The notes below the pieces were generated by a model. That model made no database searches and was not told the origin of the DNA. It saw nothing but the letters and a program-made list of their open reading frames with translations. A stretch of DNA of 6,000 nt from VFMC01 sp037131575. Lineage in GTDB: Bacteria > Actinomycetota > Acidimicrobiia > Acidimicrobiales > Ilumatobacteraceae. Positions 1 to 5,509 of this stretch are shown here, in pieces (within the stretch, counting starts at the first letter, position 1; the number at the start of each line of letters is the position of its first letter). Position numbers and translations under genes: made by a program. The stretch is from NCBI GenBank assembly GCA_037131575.1, contig JBAXQV010000183.1, forward strand, positions 1-6,000. Reading direction: 5' to 3'.

Positions 1-25
1 GTTAGGGGGCGTTTGTGGCTCGGGG

Positions 26-31
26 TACGGT
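26..31 (+). promoter_or_regulatory. Putative -10 element (TACGGT) for a leaderless dehydrogenase mRNA
   Basis: TACGGT fits the actinobacterial sigma-70-type -10 pattern TAnnnT. It ends 6 nt before the ATG at 38, which would put the transcription start at or next to the A of the start codon. No good Shine-Dalgarno sequence lies in the 6 nt between hexamer and ATG. Similar hexamers precede the two following forward genes at nearly the same distance. No convincing -35 is visible, and the window starts only 25 bp upstream. The promoter role is an inference from position and pattern. Confidence 0.4.
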
Positions 32-37
32 GGCGGT

Positions 38-1087
38 ATGCGTGCAGCCGTGATGCGTAACTGGCAGATGCGGGTCGACGACCTGCCCGACCCCACTCCT
101 GGCCCCGGCCAGGTGCTCACCAAGGTGCTCGCCTGCGGTATCTGCGGCAGCGACCTGCACACCTTGGCCTACGGTGCAGAGACCCGCCAGTTGGGCGCAA
201 CGCTCGACGACGGACGACCCGCCGACCCGATGGCACCCAAGCAGTTCGACCCCGCCCACGACACGGTGATGGGCCACGAGTTCTGCTGCGAAGTGATCGA
301 CCTCGGCGCCGGGGTGAGCAACCTGAAGGTCGGCGACGTGGTGGTGAGCATGCCGGTGACGTTCGATGCCGAGGGCTTGCACCCGCTGGGCTACTCGAAC
401 CGCTACAACGGTGGGTACGCAGAGATGATGGTGCTCAGCGAGATGCTCAGCATGAAGGTGCCCGCCGGGTTGCCTGCCGAGTTGGCCGCACTCACCGAAC
501 CGCTCGCAGTGGGCGTACACGCCGTGGCGAAGAGTCGCATCGCTGTGGGCGACGCCGCGCTGGTGCTGGGGTGCGGGCCGGTGGGCCTGGCATGCATCGC
601 CGATCTGCGCATGCGCGGTATCGGCCCCATCGTGGCGGCCGACTTCAGCCCCAAGCGCCGCCAACTCGCCGAACAACTCGGAGCCGATGTGGTGGTCGAC
701 CCTCGCGACACACCCGCCATCGAGGCATGGCGCCGCGTCGACGGTGTCAAGCCGCTGGTGATCTTCGAGGCCGTGGGCGTACCGGGAATGATCGAACAGG
801 CCATGCGTATGGCGCCGCGTGATGCACGCATCGTGGTGGTGGGCGTGTGCATGCAAGAAGACCGCATCCACCCTCTGTTGGGCATCGGTCGCGAACTGAG
901 CATTCAGTTCGTGCTCGCCTACACACCCGAGGAGTTCGGCTCGTCGTTGCACGCAATCGCCGAGGGCAGAGTCGACCTGTCGTCGTGGCTCACCGGCACC
1001 GTGAACGTCGACGGTGTGCCGCAGGCGTTCCGCGACCTCGGCAACCCCGAGACACACGCAAAGATCCTGGTCGTGCCGGGCGCGTAG
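38..1087 (+). CDS. Zinc-dependent medium-chain alcohol dehydrogenase (MDR family)
   Basis: This 349-aa protein is a medium-chain dehydrogenase/reductase of the Zn-dependent alcohol/threonine/polyol dehydrogenase type, expected to oxidise an alcohol (or reduce a carbonyl) with a nicotinamide cofactor in the cytoplasm. The N-terminal GroES-like domain carries the catalytic zinc signature GICGSDLH (Cys36) and GHE (79-81); Glu154 in TEPLAVGVH is a plausible further ligand. The Rossmann fold starts near residue 172 with GCGPVG (178-183). Asp202, at the end of the second strand (AADFSPKR), suggests NAD(H) rather than NADP(H). Unusually, the Cys-x2-Cys-x2-Cys-x7-Cys structural zinc lobe expected after GHE is absent: residues 100-128 contain no cysteine. 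Length is normal for the family. The ATG at 38 is preferred because the reading frame aligns well from the first strand and a -10-like hexamer lies just upstream. It ends in TAG, 29 bp before the peptidase gene. The substrate cannot be read from sequence. Confidence 0.93.
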   Translation: MRAAVMRNWQMRVDDLPDPTPGPGQVLTKVLACGICGSDLHTLAYGAETRQLGATLDDGRPADPMAPKQFDPAHDTVMGHEFCCEVIDLGAGVSNLKVGDVVVSMPVTFDAEGLHPLGYSNRYNGGYAEMMVLSEMLSMKVPAGLPAELAALTEPLAVGVHAVAKSRIAVGDAALVLGCGPVGLACIADLRMRGIGPIVAADFSPKRRQLAEQLGADVVVDPRDTPAIEAWRRVDGVKPLVIFEAVGVPGMIEQAMRMAPRDARIVVVGVCMQEDRIHPLLGIGRELSIQFVLAYTPEEFGSSLHAIAEGRVDLSSWLTGTVNVDGVPQAFRDLGNPETHAKILVVPGA

Positions 1088-1101
1088 CCACCACCCTCCG
1101 C

Positions 1102-1107
1102 TACCGT
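1102..1107 (+). promoter_or_regulatory. Putative -10 element (TACCGT) for a leaderless peptidase mRNA
   Basis: TACCGT lies in the 29-bp gap between the dehydrogenase stop and the peptidase ATG and ends 9 nt before that ATG. The bases between hexamer and ATG (gtgcaccgacg and nearby) contain no purine-rich Shine-Dalgarno. This favours initiation on a leaderless or very short 5' end from a promoter belonging to the peptidase gene. No -35 match was found at 16-18 bp spacing. The role is inferred. Confidence 0.35.
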
Positions 1108-1116
1108 GCACCGACG

Positions 1117-3177
1117 ATGAGCGACACGTTCCCACGGCAATACGCACGCACCCAACGCTTCACGCTCGGCGAACCGCGCAATGTGTTGGTGTCGCCCGAC
1201 GAACAGCGCATCGTGTTCTTGCGCAGCCGTGCCGGCGACGACCCGGTGAACTGCCTGTGGGTGCAAACTCCCGACGCATCGGCACAACTGGTGGCCGACC
1301 CGGTGCAACTGCTGGCTTCGGGCGCAGTCGACGACGACTCGTTGCCACCCGAAGAGCGTGCTCGCCGCGAGCGCATGCGCGAAGGTGCGGGCGGGATCAC
1401 CAGTTTCGCCACCGACGCCGCCGTCACCGTGGCCACGTTCACCTTGGCAGGTCGTCTCTTCACGGCTGGCTTGCTGAGCGCACGCGCTCGCGAGTTGCCC
1501 GCGCAGGGGCCCGTGTTCGACGCCCGTCCCGACCCGCTGGCTCAACGCATCGCCTACGTGAGCGGGGCCACGCTGCGCATCGCCGAACTCGACGGCAGCA
1601 GTTGGGAACTGGCCGGAGAATCCATCCCCGACGTCACCTGGGGTAGCGCCGACTTCATTGCCGCCGAGGAGATGGACCGCTTCCGCGGGTTCTGGTGGAG
1701 CCCCGACGGCAACGCGGTGGCGGCCTGCCGCGTCGACAACGCCGCCGTGCAGCAGTGGCACATCGCCAACCCCGCCGAACCATCGGAAGCACCCACCGTG
1801 GTTCGCTATCCGGCGGCGGGCACGGCCAACCCCGATGTCACCCTGCACGTACTGGCGCTCGACGGTGGTTCGGTGGAGATCGAATGGGATCGAGATGCGC
1901 TCCCCTACCTGGCCGATGTGAATTGGGCCGACCCACAGCGACTGCTCATCACGGTGCAAGCCCGCGACCAACGCACTCTCACCGTGTTGCAGGCCGACCC
2001 GGTGACGGGCGGTACCTGGCCGCTGTTCACCGACCGCGATGACGCGTGGGTGGAACTGGTGCCCGGTAGCCCGGCACGGCTGAGCGATGGCCGCCTCGTC
2101 GTGGCCGCCGACCGAGGGGGCCGCCGCTGCTTGCTGGTCGACGGCACCGACATCACGCCGCTCGATGTGCAGGTGCGTTCGGTGGCCCACGTGGCCGACA
2201 CCATCACCTTCCTCGGCAACCCGCTCGACGATGCCACGGTGCAGCACGTGTACCGCTGGGATGGCATCGCCGTGAGCCGACTCACTGAAACCCCAGGGGT
2301 GCACACGGTGTCGGGTGGCAAACCGTTGGTGGTGCGGGCAGCCCATCTCGACGCACCCGGCGCGGTCACCGGCATTCCCGGCGGGGCGACACTCGAGTCG
2401 TTCGCCGAAGCGCCACTGGTACACCCGCGGCCCGTGGTGCACCACCTCGGCGAGCGGCGCATCGCCACCGCCGTGCTGCTCCCCGAGGGCCACGACGGTA
2501 GCCCTCTCCCCGTGCTGCTCGACCCCTACGGCGGCCCGCACGCTCAGCGTGTGATCAGCAGTTACAACGCCTATGCGACCTCGCAGTGGTTCGCGAACCA
2601 GGGCTTCGCCGTGGTGGTGGCCGACGGACGGGGCACCCCTGGCCGAGGCAGTGCATGGGAGCGCGAGGTGCACCTCGACCTGGCCACGGCACCGCTCGAC
2701 GATCAGGTCGATGCACTGCTCGCCGCAGCAGCCCTGCACCCCGAACTCGACCTCACCCGCGTGGCCATCCGCGGCTGGAGTTTCGGTGGTTACCTCGCTG
2801 CGTTGGCGGTGCTCCGCCGGCCCGATGTGTTCCACGCCGCTGTGGCCGGCGCGCCGGTCACCGAGTGGCGCCTGTACGACACTCACTACACCGAGCGGTA
2901 TCTCGGCGATCCGACCCTCGATGCCACGCCATACGCCGTGTCGAGCCTGCTGCCCCTGGCCAACAAGCTCACCCGGCCGCTGTTGTTGGTACACGGTTTG
3001 GCCGACGACAACGTGGTGGCCGCGCACAGTCTGCAGCTCAGTTCGGCGTTGCTGGCCGCGGGCAAACCGCACGAACTGCTGGCCTTGGTAGGTGTCAGCC
3101 ACATGACGCCCCAGGAAGTGGTGGCCGAGAACCTACTGCTGCATCAACTCGACTTCCTTCGCCGCGCGCTCGGCTGA
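1117..3177 (+). CDS. S9 family serine peptidase, DPP-IV-like (prolyl oligopeptidase superfamily)
   Basis: This 686-aa protein is expected to cleave short peptides and probably releases N-terminal dipeptides. Residues about 1-450 form the beta-propeller region. Within it, Glu184-Glu185 in AAEEMDRFRGFWWSPDG match the double-Glu motif with which DPP-IV/DPP8-type enzymes hold the substrate amino terminus. Residues about 460-686 are the alpha/beta-hydrolase domain: DPYGGP (469-474, Tyr471 as likely oxyanion residue), nucleophile Ser555 in GWSFGG, Asp630 in HGLADDNV (Asn632 also matches DPP-IV) and His662 in GVSHMTP. All catalytic residues are present. I see no signal peptide or membrane anchor, so it is probably cytoplasmic. 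The frame is open upstream to 847, inside the dehydrogenase gene, but that stretch is arginine-rich shadow sequence. The ATG at 1117 gives a family-like N-terminus (MSDTFPRQYARTQRF) and has a -10-like hexamer in front. It stops with TGA, 15 bp before the TerB-like gene. Dipeptide specificity is inferred. Confidence 0.93.
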   Translation: MSDTFPRQYARTQRFTLGEPRNVLVSPDEQRIVFLRSRAGDDPVNCLWVQTPDASAQLVADPVQLLASGAVDDDSLPPEERARRERMREGAGGITSFATDAAVTVATFTLAGRLFTAGLLSARARELPAQGPVFDARPDPLAQRIAYVSGATLRIAELDGSSWELAGESIPDVTWGSADFIAAEEMDRFRGFWWSPDGNAVAACRVDNAAVQQWHIANPAEPSEAPTVVRYPAAGTANPDVTLHVLALDGGSVEIEWDRDALPYLADVNWADPQRLLITVQARDQRTLTVLQADPVTGGTWPLFTDRDDAWVELVPGSPARLSDGRLVVAADRGGRRCLLVDGTDITPLDVQVRSVAHVADTITFLGNPLDDATVQHVYRWDGIAVSRLTETPGVHTVSGGKPLVVRAAHLDAPGAVTGIPGGATLESFAEAPLVHPRPVVHHLGERRIATAVLLPEGHDGSPLPVLLDPYGGPHAQRVISSYNAYATSQWFANQGFAVVVADGRGTPGRGSAWEREVHLDLATAPLDDQVDALLAAAALHPELDLTRVAIRGWSFGGYLAALAVLRRPDVFHAAVAGAPVTEWRLYDTHYTERYLGDPTLDATPYAVSSLLPLANKLTRPLLLVHGLADDNVVAAHSLQLSSALLAAGKPHELLALVGVSHMTPQEVVAENLLLHQLDFLRRALG

Positions 3178-3179
3178 AC

Positions 3180-3185
3180 TAGCGT
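3180..3185 (+). promoter_or_regulatory. Putative -10 element (TAGCGT) for the TerB-like gene
   Basis: TAGCGT begins 3 nt after the peptidase stop codon and ends 7 nt before the ATG at 3193. A GAGG tract at 3187-3190 lies only 2 nt from the ATG, too close for normal ribosome binding. The layout therefore fits a leaderless transcript from a gene-specific promoter better than reinitiation after the peptidase. No -35 is evident. The assignment rests on pattern and on agreement with the two preceding forward genes. Confidence 0.35.
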
Positions 3186-3192
3186 CGAGGCC

Positions 3193-3594
3193 ATGAACCA
3201 GGAGTTGAAGGATCTCTACGCCCAGGTGTCGGTGCACGCCACCGCCGACCGCGAGCACCAGGCAGTGGTCGATCTCCTCACTCTGGTCATGGTGGCCGAC
3301 CACCGCGTCACCGTCGACGAACTCGACGTGATGCGCGACATCGCCGCCGATCAGGGGTTCGCCTCCGACACGTTCGACTTCGACCGGTACATCGGCGAAT
3401 CGATGGCCAAGGTGCGCGCTGCCATCGGCGACGACTGCATCGACGACCTACTCGACGACATCGACGCCCGCATCACCAGTTCGGTACTGCGCAGCTCGGT
3501 GTTCTCCGCCGCCCGCGATGTGGCCCAGGTGGACGACGACATCGACCCGGCCGAGGAGAGCCTCCTCGGTCAGGTGGCGGCTCGCTTCGCCTGA
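3193..3594 (+). CDS. TerB-like acidic helical protein
   Basis: This 133-aa, strongly acidic, probably all-helical protein resembles the TerB/DjlA-N-terminal superfamily (named after the tellurite-resistance protein TerB). Members bind metal ions or act as helical adaptor modules; the role of this one is unknown. The family pattern of a hydrophobic helix ending in Ala-Asp, a turn and then Glu appears twice: VMVADHRVTVDE (Asp36 to Glu43) and VAQVDDDIDPAEE (Asp114 to Glu121). The two are 78 residues apart with identical 7-residue Asp-Glu spacing, as expected for the pseudo-twofold TerB fold. No signal peptide or membrane segment is seen. No other ter genes lie in the window, so a tellurite function is not supported. 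The gene follows the peptidase by 15 bp, and its last 25 bp overlap the end of prmC on the other strand. Family assignment is moderately sure; function is unassigned. Confidence 0.82.
   Translation: MNQELKDLYAQVSVHATADREHQAVVDLLTLVMVADHRVTVDELDVMRDIAADQGFASDTFDFDRYIGESMAKVRAAIGDDCIDDLLDDIDARITSSVLRSSVFSAARDVAQVDDDIDPAEESLLGQVAARFA
3570..3594. other. 25-bp convergent overlap of two coding regions
   Basis: The TerB-like gene ends with TGA at 3592-3594 on the + strand. prmC ends with TGA at 3570-3572 on the - strand (TCA on +). The 3' ends of the two reading frames therefore share 25 bp. No intergenic terminator can fit between them. Only a weak hairpin with mismatches and G-U pairs (about 3571-3593), with no T-tract, is visible. 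Both stop codons are read directly from the sequence. Confidence 0.9.
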
Positions 3595-4436
3595 ACGAAT
3601 CGGTCGCGGCCAGCGAGGTCGGCGCGCACCTGTACGTCGACGTAGCCGGTAGCCACCAACGCGGCAGCCACCACCGCACCCTGTGTTGCCCCGATCTCGG
3701 CGATCAACGTGCCACCCGGGGCCAGCCAATCGATCGCCTCAGCGACGATGGTGCGCACATGGGCGAGACCCTCGTGGGGCGCAAACAGCGCCAGGCCAGG
3801 TTCGTAATTGCGCACGATCGGCTCGACCGCTTCATCGTCAACATCGATGTAGGGCGGGTTGCTGGCGACCAGATCGATCGAGCCACGCAACGACTCGGGC
3901 AACGCCTCGAACCACGACCCAGCGGCCACCCGCACATGCGCCGCAGCCCGGCCCACACCCGCGGTATTGGCACGCGCCACGTCGAGCGCGTCGGGCGACA
4001 CATCGGTGAGCCACACCGCGAGACCATCGTGACGCAACTCGGTGGCCAGCGACAGCCCGATCGCCCCCGAGCCGGTGCCGAGATCGACCACCACCAGTGG
4101 ACGCGGTCGCTGGGCCACCGCCGCAATGGCGTACTCGACCAACAGCTCGGTCTCCGGGCGAGGGATGAGCACCCGCGGGTCGACCAACAGGTCGAGATGA
4201 CGGAACGACCAGTGCCCCAGCACGTACTGCACGGGCTCGCCTGCGCGCACCCGCGCGATCATCGTGTCGAGACGATGGACGGCGCGTTCCGTGGCGGCGT
4301 CGGACAGAACACCGAGGAACTCGCCACCTTCGGCACCGCTGGCTTCCTCACACAACCATCGAGCCACCGATCGGTCACCCACGGCGCGCTCGGTCTCGGC
4401 CCACAACTGGCGCCAGGAGATGGTGCCGTCGCTCAC
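3570..4436 (-). CDS. prmC: PrmC, release factor glutamine N5-methyltransferase (HemK family)
   Basis: This 288-aa enzyme transfers a methyl group from S-adenosylmethionine to the side-chain amide of the GGQ glutamine in RF1 and RF2, which raises termination efficiency. The N-terminal helical domain (about 1-90) recognises the release factor and ends with the family hallmarks RVRAGEPVQYVLG (62-74) and VLIPRPETE (89-97). The Rossmann-type methyltransferase domain follows, with SAM motif I VVDLGTGSGAIGLSLA (116-131), an acidic motif II residue Asp145 and the catalytic NPPY at 193-196, the signature of amide N-methyltransferases. Length is typical (E. coli PrmC is 277 aa). The GTG start at 4436-4434 overlaps the prfA TGA stop as GTGA, so translation is probably coupled to its substrate gene. 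No strong Shine-Dalgarno precedes the GTG. It ends in TGA inside the convergent TerB-like gene. The old HemK label (haem biosynthesis) is a historical misassignment. Confidence 0.97.
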   Translation of the reverse strand: MSDGTISWRQLWAETERAVGDRSVARWLCEEASGAEGGEFLGVLSDAATERAVHRLDTMIARVRAGEPVQYVLGHWSFRHLDLLVDPRVLIPRPETELLVEYAIAAVAQRPRPLVVVDLGTGSGAIGLSLATELRHDGLAVWLTDVSPDALDVARANTAGVGRAAAHVRVAAGSWFEALPESLRGSIDLVASNPPYIDVDDEAVEPIVRNYEPGLALFAPHEGLAHVRTIVAEAIDWLAPGGTLIAEIGATQGAVVAAALVATGYVDVQVRADLAGRDRFVQAKRAAT

Positions 4437-5497
4437 TCGCCAGAAGCCAGCTGTCGCGCCCGCTGATCGGCGATGAGTGCATCGACCACTTCACCGAGGT
4501 GCCCGGCCAACACGTCGGCGAGCCGGTAGATGGTGAGGCCGATGCGATGGTCGGTGAGTCGGTTCTCTTTGAAGTTGTAGGTGCGGATCTTCTCGCTGCG
4601 CCCACCGCCGCCCACCTGCGACCGGCGCTCGATGCTCATCGCCGCCTCATGTTCGTCGCGGGCGAGTTGCAACAGCCGCGAGCGCAGCACGGTCATGGCG
4701 CGCGCCTTGTTCTGCAACTGGCTGCGTTCGTCTTGCATGGTCACCACCACACCGGTGGGTCGGTGGGTGATGCGCACCGCCGAGTCGGTGGTGTTCACGC
4801 TCTGCCCACCCGCACTGCTCGAGCGATACACGTCGATGTCGAGATCGCGTTCGTCGATGGCAACATCTACTTCATCTGCCTCGGGCAGCACGAGCACCGT
4901 TGCCGACGAGGTGTGAATACGACCCTGGCTCTCGGTGACCGGCACGCGCTGCACCCGGTGCGGGCCGCCTTCGAACTTGAGGTGACTCCACGCGGTATCG
5001 CCGCGTACCAAGAAGGTGACCTGGTTGAAACCGCCGAGGCTGCTGCTGTCGCTCGACAACACCTCGAACTGCCACCCCTCGATCGACGCGTACGAGCGGT
5101 ACATCTCGAACAGGTCGCGGGCGAACAGGTTGGCCTCTTCGCCACCTTCGGCACCGCGGATCTCGATGATGACGGCGCGCCCATCGTTGGGGTCCTTGGG
5201 CAGCATGAGCGTGCGGATCTCATCTTCGAGTGCGGCCACCTCGGCTTCGGCTTCGGTGAGTTCGGCACGCCACGACTCGCGTTCATCACCCGATGAGGCA
5301 TTCAGCAGTTCACGCGCCGTTTCGGCATCGCCGACTCGCACCCGGTGGCGGCGCAATGCCTCGACCAGCGGGGTGAGATCTTTGTACCGCTTCGACGCAT
5401 CACGTAGCGCCACCTGATCGGCTAGCACCTCCGGGTCGGCAAGGCTGGCCTCGAGCAACGAGTACTCATCTTCCACAGCAGCCAGACGATCGATCAC
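4433..5497 (-). CDS. prfA: Peptide chain release factor 1 (RF1)
   Basis: This 354-aa protein recognises UAA and UAG stop codons in the ribosomal A site and triggers hydrolysis of peptidyl-tRNA. Domain 1 (about 1-100) is helical and charged. GAEGGEEANLFARDLFEMY (115-133) is the conserved start of the core. The stop-codon-reading tripeptide PVT (186-188, in HRVQRVPVTESQGRIHTS) has the PxT form of RF1, not the SPF of RF2, which fixes the identity. The catalytic GGQ is at 230-232 (SSSAGGQSVNTTDSAVR); Gln232 is the expected PrmC methylation site. Length is normal. The start is GTG at 5497-5495, giving MIDRLAAVEDEY, a standard RF1 N-terminus, with GGAG 5 nt upstream. It follows the unknown gene by 12 bp and overlaps prmC by 4 bp (GTGA), so the three are very likely one operon. 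Its own stop is TGA, which RF1 does not read. Confidence 0.98.
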   Translation of the reverse strand: MIDRLAAVEDEYSLLEASLADPEVLADQVALRDASKRYKDLTPLVEALRRHRVRVGDAETARELLNASSGDERESWRAELTEAEAEVAALEDEIRTLMLPKDPNDGRAVIIEIRGAEGGEEANLFARDLFEMYRSYASIEGWQFEVLSSDSSSLGGFNQVTFLVRGDTAWSHLKFEGGPHRVQRVPVTESQGRIHTSSATVLVLPEADEVDVAIDERDLDIDVYRSSSAGGQSVNTTDSAVRITHRPTGVVVTMQDERSQLQNKARAMTVLRSRLLQLARDEHEAAMSIERRSQVGGGGRSEKIRTYNFKENRLTDHRIGLTIYRLADVLAGHLGEVVDALIADQRARQLASGE

Positions 5498-5502
5498 GAC
5501 GA

Positions 5503-5506
5503 CTCC
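5503..5506 (-). promoter_or_regulatory. Ribosome binding site (GGAG) of prfA
   Basis: On the minus strand GGAG lies 5 nt before the GTG start of prfA (intervening bases TCGTC), between the TAG stop of the upstream gene and the start. This supports the GTG at 5497 as the start of prfA. It also contrasts with the forward-strand genes, which lack a comparable site. Confidence 0.65.
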
Positions 5507-5509
5507 AGG

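Noticed and set aside
847..1116. N-terminal extension of the peptidase reading frame into the dehydrogenase gene
   Set aside because: The 90 extra codons are Arg/His/Pro-rich, lie out of frame inside the end of the dehydrogenase, and resemble no S9 N-terminus. The ATG at 1117 gives a normal start.
2..1147. Minus-strand open frame (381 codons) opposite the dehydrogenase
   Set aside because: Its composition is dominated by His, Ala, Gly and Val without motifs, and it lies antisense to a gene with clear zinc and Rossmann signatures. It is a GC-driven shadow.
919..3102. Long minus-strand open frame (727 codons) opposite the peptidase gene
   Set aside because: It mirrors the high third-position GC of the forward gene, is rich in His, Arg, Gly and Gln, and has no recognisable domain, while the forward frame shows a complete S9 peptidase with its catalytic triad.
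3571..3593. Possible bidirectional terminator hairpin in the convergent overlap
   Set aside because: The stem has about 7 pairs including two G-U wobbles and a mismatch, and there is no T-tract on either side. It is too weak to call and lies within coding sequence.
3193..3594. Tellurite resistance function
   Set aside because: Only the TerB-like fold is suggested. There is no terZACDEF-type cluster in the window, and many TerB-like proteins have nothing to do with tellurite.
3759..4466. Forward-strand open frame (235 codons) opposite prmC
   Set aside because: It is antisense to a clear PrmC with NPPY and SAM motifs, is rich in Arg, His, Gly and Gln, and shows no domain.
4499..5296. Forward-strand open frame (265 codons) opposite prfA
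   Set aside because: It is antisense to RF1, which carries intact PxT and GGQ motifs. The opposing frame has no coherent fold signals.
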